12,258 nucleotides of DNA, from the NCBI GenBank assembly GCA_035493195.1, contig DATJIM010000259.1, forward strand, positions 1-12,258, written 5' to 3'. Position 1 is the first letter of the stretch. Every line of letters begins with the position of its first letter. This document shows positions 1-6,569 of the stretch, one piece after another. Made by a program: the position numbers and the translations under genes. Source of the DNA: Schlegelella_A sp035493195. Lineage in GTDB: Bacteria > Pseudomonadota > Gammaproteobacteria > Burkholderiales > Burkholderiaceae_C. Below the pieces are notes generated by a model. The model was not told where the DNA came from, searched no databases, and was given only the letters and a program-made list of their open reading frames with translations.

Positions 1-189
1 CGCACTCGCGTTCTCTCCGAGCGCACTGCATGACCGCTTCGGTGCGATGGGCCAGAAAGAAATCGGGCTCGATATTCGAAGGTGTCCTGCGTCATTCGCG
101 GCGACTGCGCGGGCCGGTCCGCCCGTGCCAGGGATCGTGACAACGCCGCCTCTTGGCACCGCGTCAGGAGCAGGCAATACTGGTCCTCC
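1..189. other. Left edge, no confident gene
   Basis: No reading frame here can be tied to a known family. One + frame stays open from the window edge to a stop at about 190, and two - frames are also open, but their translations have no recognisable motif. The stretch probably holds the tail of a neighbouring gene and the leader of the gene starting at 190. An AGGAG lies at about 165-169, too far (about 20 nt) from that ATG to be a good ribosome binding site. Confidence 0.4.
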
Positions 190-903
190 ATGAGAACGCC
201 GCAACGTGCAGGACGCTGGTTCGTGGCCGCGGGCGCCGCCGCGCTGGCCACCGTCTGGCTGTGGCCAGCTGGGCGCGCCGACGGACCGGCCACGCCGGCG
301 CCTCTATCTGCCGTCGCAACGCCACCGTCCATGGCGGCGGCGGCGCACGGTCCCTCCGGAGCGACCGCTGCGCCGGTGGCTCCTGCAGTGCAGGTCGCGC
401 CCGCCGTCCCGCCCGGGATCTCTTCCGAGCAGTGGGCCGCGCTGCAGGTGCAGCTCCGGGGCCGGCCCGACGGCCCCGCCGAGCTGCGCCGGCTCGGCGA
501 CTATTTCGCCTGGTCCGATGCGCTGCGTCGCTTTCGCGAGGCGCGCCTCACCGGCATCGCGGCCACGGACCTGCAAGCATTGGCGCAGACGCTCGACGAA
601 GGCCTGCCCGAGCGGCTGCGCCGGTCGGAGGTGACGGCAGCGGAAGCGCGCCAAATCGAGAGCGCGCTGCTGGAGGCGATCCAGCCCGACCCCTCGCGAC
701 GCGCCGACCAGCTCGAACGCTGGAGCACCGCCCATCTGGCACCGCCGGCGGCGGTCGACACGCGCCAAGCCGAGTTCGAGCGGCGCCAGAGCGAGCTCGT
801 CGCTGCCTGGTCGGCGCAGCCCGCGGCGGCGCGCGACCGCGGCGCACTCGCGCGCGACCTTGAGGCGCTGCGCCGGCAAAGCTTTGGCAGCGGTTCGCGT
901 TGA
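190..903 (+). CDS. Hypothetical membrane-anchored or secreted helical protein
   Basis: I do not recognise this 237-residue protein as a named family. Residues 1-9 are basic and residues 10-25 form a hydrophobic segment, so it is either a signal peptide or an uncleaved inner-membrane anchor facing the periplasm. Residues 30-76 are Ala/Pro-rich linker, and residues 77-237 are predicted helical and rich in Arg, Glu, Ala and Leu. The layout of anchor, Ala/Pro linker and helical domain, plus RRLGDYF at 100-106, resembles lipase-specific foldases (Lif; family signature around R-x-x-F-D-Y-F/C), but at 237 residues it is shorter than usual and the first Phe is Gly. I chose the ATG at 190 because the 36 residues before it, from an in-frame start at 82, are Arg-rich and would bury the membrane segment. 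The secreted esterase starts 39 bp downstream, suggesting co-transcription. The gene is fairly certain; the function is open. Confidence 0.7.
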   Translation: MRTPQRAGRWFVAAGAAALATVWLWPAGRADGPATPAPLSAVATPPSMAAAAHGPSGATAAPVAPAVQVAPAVPPGISSEQWAALQVQLRGRPDGPAELRRLGDYFAWSDALRRFREARLTGIAATDLQALAQTLDEGLPERLRRSEVTAAEARQIESALLEAIQPDPSRRADQLERWSTAHLAPPAAVDTRQAEFERRQSELVAAWSAQPAAARDRGALARDLEALRRQSFGSGSR

Positions 904-942
904 AAGCGGCCGGCCTGAACACCCACTGACGAGGACGACACC

Positions 943-2196
943 ATGACGCGCTGCACCCGCATCCTCTCGGCGTTCGCGCTGCTGCTCGGCGCACCGCTCG
1001 CACAGGCCGGCTACTTCCAATGGGAGATGGTCGAGCTGCCGGCGGCGACTGGCGCGGCCTGCGGCGACGGTTCGCCCTACCGCTTTTTCGTCAACCGCAC
1101 GCCGTTCTCGCACGACATGGCGGTGAGCTTCGAAGGCGGCGGCGCGTGCTGGGACCAGAAGGCGTGTCTGGGCGAAGGCAAGCTCGGCGCCGCGAACCCC
1201 AACGGCATTCCGGTCGACTACATGCAGTCGCCCAACGTCGCCCACGGTCTCGTCACGCCCTTCACCGCACGCAACGACCCGGCGCAGACGGTGCAGACGC
1301 AATCGTGGAATCTGGTCTTCTTCCCGTACTGCACGGGCGACGTCCATGCCGGCAGCAAAGTGGCGGTGTACGCCGACGCCTACCCGGCGACGCCGCGGGT
1401 CGAGTACCACCGCGGCCAGGCCAACGTCAGCGCGGCCGCGCAGTGGCTGCGTGCCAACCTGGGCCAACCGGCAAAGCTGCTGCTCACCGGCTTCTCGGCT
1501 GGCGGCGTCGGTGCGACGGTCACTTATCCCCTGGTGCGGGACGCGCTGCAGCCGACCGGGAACGTCACGCTGCTCGCCGACTCCGGGCCACTGATGCAGG
1601 CACCGCGCAGCGGCTCACCGGCGCAATACCCGTCGCTGCCGCTTCACAACACGATCCGCGCTGCGTGGGGACTCGACGAGGCCGACGGCCTCGTCGCCCG
1701 CTTCTCGTCCGGGCTGCTGGTGGGGTTCGACCCGAACAATCTCGGCTCGGTGAGCGGTGCGCTCGCGCTCACCTATCCGGGCGACCGCTTCGGCTACATG
1801 CTGTTCACACGCGACAGCAACTTCTCGGCCTTCAGCTACGAGAAGTTCTATCCGGACATCGCCAACGCGCCGAACCAGTCGGCGTACCAGCACGCGCTGT
1901 TCTCGCGCTGGTGGCCCGACATCGCCCAGTGGACGGCGGCGCTCGACGCGTACGCCAACGTGAGCTACTACGTGCCGTACTTCCGCAACGTCAACGACTC
2001 GCATTGCCTGACGATCATCGACTTCTCGGGCACCGGCATCGAGTCGGCGGGCATCGCGTCGGTGGCGCCGTTCGTCGACAGCTCGCTCGACCGCGGGCCG
2101 CCGACCCGCCTCGTCGAACCCGAAAACGCGGCCGACTTCACGCAGCCGCTGTCGATCTACGTGAGGCTGTTCAATCTGATCTCGCGCTCGCCCTGA
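943..2196 (+). CDS. Pectin acetylesterase / Notum-family secreted hydrolase
   Basis: This 417-residue protein is an alpha/beta-hydrolase of the pectinacetylesterase (PAE/Notum) family, carboxylester hydrolases that remove acyl groups from polysaccharides or, in Notum, a lipid from Wnt. A signal peptide occupies residues 1-22 (Ala-Gln-Ala before the predicted cut), so it should act outside the cytoplasm. Family motifs appear in order: SPYRFFVN at 44-51, FEGGGACWD at 63-71 (oxyanion-hole region), FPYCTGDVH at 127-135, and the nucleophile elbow GFSAGG at 183-188 with Ser185. Likely triad partners are Asp291, in the position of the family's conserved YDS, and His354 in NDSHC. Cysteines at 40, 69, 75, 130 and 355 could form disulfides. 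A GAGG lies about 10 nt before the ATG. No pectinase, pectin lyase or sugar carrier is nearby, so pectin need not be the substrate. Family call firm, substrate unknown. Confidence 0.9.
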   Translation: MTRCTRILSAFALLLGAPLAQAGYFQWEMVELPAATGAACGDGSPYRFFVNRTPFSHDMAVSFEGGGACWDQKACLGEGKLGAANPNGIPVDYMQSPNVAHGLVTPFTARNDPAQTVQTQSWNLVFFPYCTGDVHAGSKVAVYADAYPATPRVEYHRGQANVSAAAQWLRANLGQPAKLLLTGFSAGGVGATVTYPLVRDALQPTGNVTLLADSGPLMQAPRSGSPAQYPSLPLHNTIRAAWGLDEADGLVARFSSGLLVGFDPNNLGSVSGALALTYPGDRFGYMLFTRDSNFSAFSYEKFYPDIANAPNQSAYQHALFSRWWPDIAQWTAALDAYANVSYYVPYFRNVNDSHCLTIIDFSGTGIESAGIASVAPFVDSSLDRGPPTRLVEPENAADFTQPLSIYVRLFNLISRSP

Positions 2197-2199
2197 GCT

Positions 2200-2229
2200 G
2201 CGCTCGGCGGCCCTCATGCTGCCGAGTGC
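2200..2229 (+). terminator. Hairpin just after the esterase gene
   Basis: A 12-bp stem (arms 2200-2211 and 2218-2229, two G-U wobbles in the + strand RNA, loop CCTCAT) begins 3 nt after the esterase stop. No T-run follows, so it is not a classical intrinsic terminator. It may protect the 3' end or mark partial termination before the dioxygenase gene 45 nt further on. Confidence 0.45.
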
Positions 2230-2274
2230 GGGTGGCGATCGATCGGCACTGGAGCGACAAGCATCGAGCACACG

Positions 2275-3138
2275 ATGAGCGATTCCGTCCGGATGCCGGT
2301 CGCCTTCATCGGCCACGGCTCGCCGATGAACACGCTGGAGCTCAACGACTTCACCCGGTCATGGCGCGCGCTCGGCCGCGCGTTGCCGCGGCCGCGCGCC
2401 GTTCTTGCGATTTCCGCACACTGGTTCATCCAGGCGACCGCGGTCACCGCGATGGCGAAGCCGAAGGTCATCCACGACTTCTACGGCTTTCCGCCCGAGC
2501 TGTTCGCGTTCGACTATCCGGCGCCCGGCAGCCCCGAGGTCGCAGAGGAGATCGTCGCCATCCTGGGCACAGGATGCGTCGGGCTCGATCGAAACAGCTG
2601 GGGGCTGGACCACGGCACCTGGTCGGTGCTGGCGCACGTCTTCCCTGCAGCCGACATTCCGGTGCTGCAGTTGTCCATCCATGCGGGAGCGCCTCTCGCC
2701 TACCACATCGATCTCGGCGCGCGGCTCGCGCCGCTGCGCGAACGCGGAGTCTTCATCGTCGGCAGCGGCAACGTCGTCCACAACCTTCGCCGGATCGACT
2801 GGGCGTACGGCGATCGCGGGTTCGACTGGGCAGAACGATTCGACGCCCGTGTCCGCGAGGTGATGACGACGAACCCTGGCGCGCTCGTCGACGTGCAACG
2901 CCATCCCGACCACGATCTTGCGGTTCCGACGGCGGAGCATTTCCTGCCGCTCGCCTACGTCGCGGGGCTGTGCCAAGCCAGCCGCGAGACAGCGCAGCCG
3001 TTCGCCGAGGGGCGAACGCTCGGCTCGCTCAGCATGACCAGCTATCTCGTCGGCATGGCACTGCCGATGGCAAAGGGCAGCGGCGATGCGGGGCAGGTGC
3101 TCCCGCGCGACGTTCCTCCCGAGCAGACCAATACTTGA
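2275..3138 (+). CDS. ygiD: DODA-type extradiol dioxygenase (YgiD-like)
   Basis: This 287-residue protein belongs to the LigB-type class III extradiol dioxygenases, closest in look to YgiD/4,5-DOPA dioxygenase. Such enzymes open a catechol-type ring with O2 and a non-haem metal; the physiological substrate of many bacterial members is unsettled. Diagnostic stretches are FIGHGSPMN at 11-19, LAISAHWF at 44-51, VIHDFYGFP at 65-73, DHGTW at 112-116, VGSGNVVHN at 162-170 and EHFLPL at 221-226. His14, His49, His169 and His222 are the probable metal ligands and acid-base residues, and all are intact. The length matches the family. It has no signal peptide and should be cytosolic. The ATG at 2275 has a weak ribosome site; a second ATG (Met7, MPVAFIGHG) sits right before the core and could be the true start. 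It lies 78 bp after the esterase with a hairpin between them, so it may have its own promoter. Confidence 0.9.
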   Translation: MSDSVRMPVAFIGHGSPMNTLELNDFTRSWRALGRALPRPRAVLAISAHWFIQATAVTAMAKPKVIHDFYGFPPELFAFDYPAPGSPEVAEEIVAILGTGCVGLDRNSWGLDHGTWSVLAHVFPAADIPVLQLSIHAGAPLAYHIDLGARLAPLRERGVFIVGSGNVVHNLRRIDWAYGDRGFDWAERFDARVREVMTTNPGALVDVQRHPDHDLAVPTAEHFLPLAYVAGLCQASRETAQPFAEGRTLGSLSMTSYLVGMALPMAKGSGDAGQVLPRDVPPEQTNT

Positions 3139-3274
3139 TCAGGAGGTGCCGTGCCGGCGAGATCGGATCACTGGCGGGGAACGTTTCCTTGAGCGCTTCG
3201 TCCAGCAGCCACTCGCGGTGCAGTGCGCGATCGGAACAGCCGATGCGACAGACCGCCTTCCGCACGAGATGCAC
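3029..3274 (-). CDS. Tiny ORF with TFPASDP motif, possibly eroded
   Basis: An 81-codon - strand frame carries LLDEALKETFPASDPISP at residues 23-40. From memory, a 'DEAL-x-E-T/S-FPASDP' block recurs at the C-terminus of many very small proteobacterial proteins of unknown function, usually ending a few residues later. Here the frame continues about 40 residues antisense through the 3' end of the dioxygenase gene, and that tail (Arg/Pro-rich) looks non-native. The first 20 residues also lack a good ribosome site. It is therefore a real small gene with a shifted end, or a remnant. The motif is visible in the sequence; the family link is recollection and should be searched. Confidence 0.35.
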   Translation of the reverse strand: MHLVRKAVCRIGCSDRALHREWLLDEALKETFPASDPISPARHLLIKYWSAREERRAGAPAPHRRCPLPSAVPCRRDSWSC

Positions 3275-3323
3275 CTGCGATGTCGAAAGCGCCGTCGAGG
3301 CGGGGCGTCATCGATCGCCCGCG

Positions 3324-3619
3324 ACGCGCGCCTAGGCATCGGTAGCACGCTTGCCTGTCGGTCCGCCATCGCACCGCTGCTCACCGAAACGAAGCTCCAT
3401 TGCCGGACTCTGGCCCGAACACTCCGCGATTGATGCCGAGAGCAAGCGGCGGCCGACCTTGCCGCTGGAGGGTGCCACGAACAGGCTGCGCAGGTTCCAG
3501 TGGTTCTTGACGAGCACGACGCCGAAGATCTGACCTGCCGCTGTCGCCTTCAGATGCACGCCGGAGTGGCGCGCGATCCACCAATCGATGTTTCCCTGAG
3601 CGTTGGCGACGATCTCGGA
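3324..3619 (-). pseudogene. Decayed GNAT-type N-acetyltransferase
   Basis: A - strand frame (3730 to 3332) encodes a convincing GNAT core: NIDWWIARHSGVHL, then QIFGVVLVKNHWNLRSLFVAP (beta strands leading to the acetyl-CoA loop), then KVGRRLLSASIAEC, the helix after that loop. Three defects suggest decay. There is no plausible start with a ribosome site, and the only upstream ATG lies inside the preceding gene. The acetyl-CoA loop reads GKVGRR where families show Q/R-x-x-G-x-G/A, as if one codon was lost. Finally, the expected C-terminal A-x-x-F-Y-x-R-L-G-F is missing from this frame, but a weakened copy (ACYRCLGAR) appears in another frame at about 3324-3350, implying a frameshift near 3370-3390. 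The end points given are approximate. A divergent, still functional protein is possible but less likely. Confidence 0.5.
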
Positions 3620-3650
3620 GCGGATAGGCTCTTCCCCTGCGTCGCACCGC

Positions 3651-3977
3651 TCAGAAGTCGGGATATGGACCGAGCCACGGGCTTCCGAGATCAACCGGCG
3701 ATTCCGTGTCCTGCCAATAGATCCGGCCACCCTTGGCTGCGAATGCCTTCAGAGTCGTGCGCAGGAATTCCAGCGCCAAGCAGAGGGCCTGGAATTCGTT
3801 GTGCCCGTAGCACCGGCGCTCCGGAACGAGAGGCTCGAAGGATAGGAGCATCACGGCGTGCCGATCACTCGGTCCGTCGTTTGCTTCGACCGTCGGCTCG
3901 CCAAACCTCGCGAGCAGATCGAATGTCTCGCCCTCCAGCGACACGCAGCGAAAGCGTTGCTCGGCGATTGTCTTCAT
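3651..3977 (-). CDS. Small cytosolic protein, DUF6968-like
   Basis: The 108-residue product has no signal peptide or membrane segment. Its second half, NEFQALCLALEFLRTTL (about 60-76) followed by GGRIYW (83-88), resembles the 'GvDxxQALxLAL...L...gg.l.W' pattern of small DUF6968-type proteins, which have no assigned function. This family link comes from memory and is tentative. The ATG at 3977 has no strong Shine-Dalgarno. It lies 117 bp downstream of the methyltransferase stop on the same strand. The base composition here looks less GC-rich than in the flanking genes. The GNAT remnant follows immediately. The ORF appears intact. Confidence 0.55.
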   Translation of the reverse strand: MKTIAEQRFRCVSLEGETFDLLARFGEPTVEANDGPSDRHAVMLLSFEPLVPERRCYGHNEFQALCLALEFLRTTLKAFAAKGGRIYWQDTESPVDLGSPWLGPYPDF

Positions 3978-4094
3978 CGTGAACGACTGTGCGCCGGCCG
4001 AGCATTTTTGTCACGTGCCTTCCGCGACAGAGCGAGCAGCCTCCTGCGCGAAAGCCGCAGTAGCGACCCATGCCGTCACGTGGCGTCGAGCCGA

Positions 4095-4931
4095 TCAAGG
4101 CCGCAGCGCCTTGAGCGTGAACAACAAGGGCAGACGCTCCGGTCCATCTGCGAGCACATACCGGCCCGGTCCTTGTCTGACCATCGACGGCCACATGCGC
4201 CACTCCGTGTAGTAGTGCTCTTCGAGCCCGCGGATCTCGAATCCGGCATCGATCGCGCCTTGAATGATCTCGCCGATGCCGTGCGACCACTCGTGCGTGG
4301 TCCGGTGAACGAGCGGCGTGCCATCGCCGACGTAGGTCTGATCGCTTGCCAGGCTGACCGGGTCGACCGTTTCTCCGTACGGATAGCGGAGCCGTAGTTC
4401 TCCATCGACCTCGGGGTCGAAAGCCATCGCCATCGGATGGACGTCCCGCAGGTGCAGCCGCCCCCGAGGCTTCAGCAAGGAAGCGGCCACCGCGAGCCAG
4501 TTTCGGATCGAGGGAATCCAATTGATCGCGCCGATCGAGGCGTACACCAGGTCGTATCGATGCGGCAGGAGTGCCCGCGACTCGAAGACATCGCCGACGA
4601 CGAACGTGCCCGTCACCCCTGCTCGGGCGAAGAGACTTCGACAATGCGCGATGGCGCTCGGCGAAAAATCGACGCCGGCGACCGCTGCGGCACCCGAACG
4701 CATCAACGACAGCGTGTCCGTCCCCAGATAGCACTGCAGGTGCGCGACGCTCAAGCCGACCAGTGAGCCGAGCGCTTCTCGATCGTTCTGAACAGTCTGG
4801 GTCACCCGCGTCGGGTCACTGAGCAACCCTTCGACGTCGTATCCATCCGGCCCGAGGTGGATGGGAACTCGTTCTTCCCATCCGGCGAGATTTTCAGCAC
4901 GCCAAGTCGGCCACTTCGCGTGGTCGATCAC
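4095..4931 (-). CDS. Class I SAM-dependent methyltransferase
   Basis: This 278-residue cytosolic protein has the Rossmann-type SAM-binding fold. Motif I is VAHLQCYLGTDTLSL (62-76), a form common in small-molecule methyltransferases where the glycine loop reads H-x-G-x-D-T. Asp88 in GVDFSP should bind the SAM ribose hydroxyls. VVGDVF (111-116, Asp114) is the adenine-side motif, and YDLVYASIGAINWIP (126-140) is motif IV. LLKPRGRLHLRDVHP (152-166) follows. The last 100 residues (YPYGETVD, THEWSHGIGEII, EEHYYTEWRMWPSM) form the substrate-side half. The start is GTG at 4931, set by a perfect AGGAGG at 4938-4943 with 6 nt spacing. The MFS gene ends 74 bp upstream on the same strand. The substrate cannot be read from the sequence. 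Confidence 0.88.
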   Translation of the reverse strand: MIDHAKWPTWRAENLAGWEERVPIHLGPDGYDVEGLLSDPTRVTQTVQNDREALGSLVGLSVAHLQCYLGTDTLSLMRSGAAAVAGVDFSPSAIAHCRSLFARAGVTGTFVVGDVFESRALLPHRYDLVYASIGAINWIPSIRNWLAVAASLLKPRGRLHLRDVHPMAMAFDPEVDGELRLRYPYGETVDPVSLASDQTYVGDGTPLVHRTTHEWSHGIGEIIQGAIDAGFEIRGLEEHYYTEWRMWPSMVRQGPGRYVLADGPERLPLLFTLKALRP

Positions 4932-4937
4932 AGTCCA

Positions 4938-4943
4938 CCTCCT
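4938..4943 (-). promoter_or_regulatory. Strong ribosome binding site of the methyltransferase
   Basis: AGGAGG on the - strand lies 6 nt before the GTG at 4931. It is the best Shine-Dalgarno I found in the window and fixes the non-ATG start of the methyltransferase. Confidence 0.8.
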
Positions 4944-4967
4944 GTGCTTCGCTCTCTTATGCTAGAC

Positions 4968-4991
4968 GGACGGCGATGTTCGTCGCCATCC
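4968..4991 (-). other. Hairpin between MFS and methyltransferase genes
   Basis: Arms 4983-4991 and 4968-4976 pair over 9 bp (one G-U wobble in the - strand RNA) around a 6-nt loop. It lies 14 nt after the MFS stop and 24 nt before the methyltransferase ribosome site. There is no U-run after it, so it could be a weak or Rho-assisted terminator, or a processing and stability element within a two-gene transcript. Confidence 0.4.
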
Positions 4992-5005
4992 GGAGCGCGC
5001 CCTTC

Positions 5006-6310
5006 TCACGCCGGGGCTGCCCGCACGCGCCCGGCCACGACACGCACGCCGCTGGGCGACGCGCGCCAGATCGCGATTGCGGACAGCACCGAGCAGCCGA
5101 TGGCGACCCAGAACGCCAGCGTGTAGTTGCCGGTCCGGTCGTGCACGACACCCATCAACCACGGCCCCGCCGCGCCACCCGCGAGCGCGCTGACCATCAG
5201 CGTTCCGAAGATCGAACCGTAGTGCCTGCCCTCGAAGATCTCCGCGGGGATGGCGCCCACGACCGACGAGAGGCCGTAGCCCAGCGCGCCTTGGGCGATC
5301 ACCATCGTGTACAGCATCGGGATGCTTGGATGCGACGGCAACGCGAGCAGCGCGACGTAGGTGATGCAGAACCCCGCGCTGCCGATCGCCCAGACGATCT
5401 CGCGTCCGACACGGTCCGAGAGCCAGCCGAGTCCGATCTGCCCCGGCACGCCCGCAAGGCTGACGGCGCCGAGGGCCCACGCGGCCTCTTGCGCACTGAA
5501 GCCGGTCTCGGTGAGGTACTTGGTCTGGTGAACCTGCACGGCGTACCACGAGAAGAGCCCCGTGAAGTAGGCCACCGCGATCCACCAGAACCGCGCGGTA
5601 CGGATTGCTCGCGAGAGCGTCCAGTCGACGGCTGCCCACGCCGGGTCGACGACGTTCACGCGTCGGGCGCTGGCCGCGGCCGGCGTGACCGCGTCTCCGT
5701 CCGGAGCGAGACCGAGCTCTTCGGGTCGACGCCTGAGAAGCAAGTTGAGCGGCACGAGGACGAGAAGCGCCACCACGCCCAGCAGCGAACAACCGGCCCG
5801 CCATCCGTTTCGCTCCACGAACGTCTGCAACGCGGGCAGCAGCACGATGGAGCCGAACCCCACTCCGGCGAAGGCGATGCTCATCGCGAGCCCGCGGCGG
5901 CGCACGAACCAGTTCGGCAGAAACAGTGCTTGACCGGTGTAGCCGGTGAACGTCGTGCCCGCGCCCACCAAGAGGCCCAACGTGAGATAGACGTGCCAGG
6001 GCTGGCCGGCGAAGGTCGCCAACAACAGACCGGCGGAAGTCGCGGCAACGCCGAGCTCCATGACGAAGCGCGGCCCGCGATGGTCCATCAGCCGGCCGAG
6101 CAGCGGGCTCAATGCGGCGGAGACGATGAATCCGAACGAGAACGCGCCAGCGGTCACGCCACGCTCCCATCCGAACTCGTCGAGGATCGGCGGAAAGAGC
6201 AAGGAGAACGCCGTGCGTGCGTTCACGCAGATCGCCATCGTCACGAAGACGACCGCGACGACGACCCACCCGTAGTAGATCGGCAGTCGCCGCGCGAGCC
6301 TCTCGATCAA
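5006..6310 (-). CDS. MFS transporter, monocarboxylate/OFA-like
   Basis: This 434-residue inner-membrane carrier has the 12-helix major facilitator fold. With numbering from the TTG at 6310, residues 8-30 (LPIYYGWVVVAVVF onward) form helix 1. The loop signature GRLMDHRGPR (72-81) follows helix 2, and its copy in the second half is GWLSDRVGRE (295-304). A hydrophilic central loop, rich in Arg, Pro and Ala, spans about 190-235. The YYGW opening resembles oxalate/formate and monocarboxylate antiporters, so an organic-acid substrate is likely but unproven. I prefer TTG because GAGAGG lies 4 nt before it. An ATG at 6430 would add 40 Arg/His/Cys/Gly-rich residues that look non-coding and would run into the upstream region of the divergent gene. 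The methyltransferase lies downstream on the same strand. Confidence 0.88.
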   Translation of the reverse strand: MIERLARRLPIYYGWVVVAVVFVTMAICVNARTAFSLLFPPILDEFGWERGVTAGAFSFGFIVSAALSPLLGRLMDHRGPRFVMELGVAATSAGLLLATFAGQPWHVYLTLGLLVGAGTTFTGYTGQALFLPNWFVRRRGLAMSIAFAGVGFGSIVLLPALQTFVERNGWRAGCSLLGVVALLVLVPLNLLLRRRPEELGLAPDGDAVTPAAASARRVNVVDPAWAAVDWTLSRAIRTARFWWIAVAYFTGLFSWYAVQVHQTKYLTETGFSAQEAAWALGAVSLAGVPGQIGLGWLSDRVGREIVWAIGSAGFCITYVALLALPSHPSIPMLYTMVIAQGALGYGLSSVVGAIPAEIFEGRHYGSIFGTLMVSALAGGAAGPWLMGVVHDRTGNYTLAFWVAIGCSVLSAIAIWRASPSGVRVVAGRVRAAPA

Positions 6311-6569
6311 GCCGCCTCTCCGAGTTTCGAACCCTGCATGTCCATGGCCGCAAGAAGAAAAGTGACCGAGTCCACGTGAACAAGCGCGACGGTCGAACCG
6401 CCGAACATCGGTGGTTGCGCGACTCTTCAACGCCCGGCGCTCATCGTATTCGACGTTCGAGCTCAGACGCCTGCGTTCGACTATCGTCCCTCAGGTGGTT
6501 CGTTCACGCGTTCGGCGGCATGCCGTCCGCCAGACAGGGTTCTCCGCATTTCCATCCGCCCTCCCCGCC
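6311..6569. promoter_or_regulatory. Divergent intergenic region of two transporter genes
   Basis: About 260 bp separate the chosen starts of the MFS gene (- strand) and the EamA gene (+ strand), so promoters for both should lie here. A CACGTG palindrome sits at 6373-6378. I found no convincing -35/-10 pair. Open frames that read through it (for example upstream extensions of both genes) translate to Arg-rich sequence without family features. Confidence 0.4.

Noticed and set aside
304..1467. A 387-codon - strand frame opposite the first two genes
   Set aside because: Arg/Ala/Val/Gly-rich antisense shadow with no motif, opposite a secreted esterase with intact catalytic motifs.
1020..3335. A 771-codon + strand open frame across the esterase and dioxygenase genes
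   Set aside because: Its translation is Arg/Ala/Gly/His-rich without family motifs and it is a shifted frame of two well-supported genes; long shadows are expected at this GC content.
4976..6379. A 467-codon + strand frame opposite the MFS gene
   Set aside because: Hydrophilic Arg/Glu/His-rich translation, antisense to a clear 12-helix carrier.
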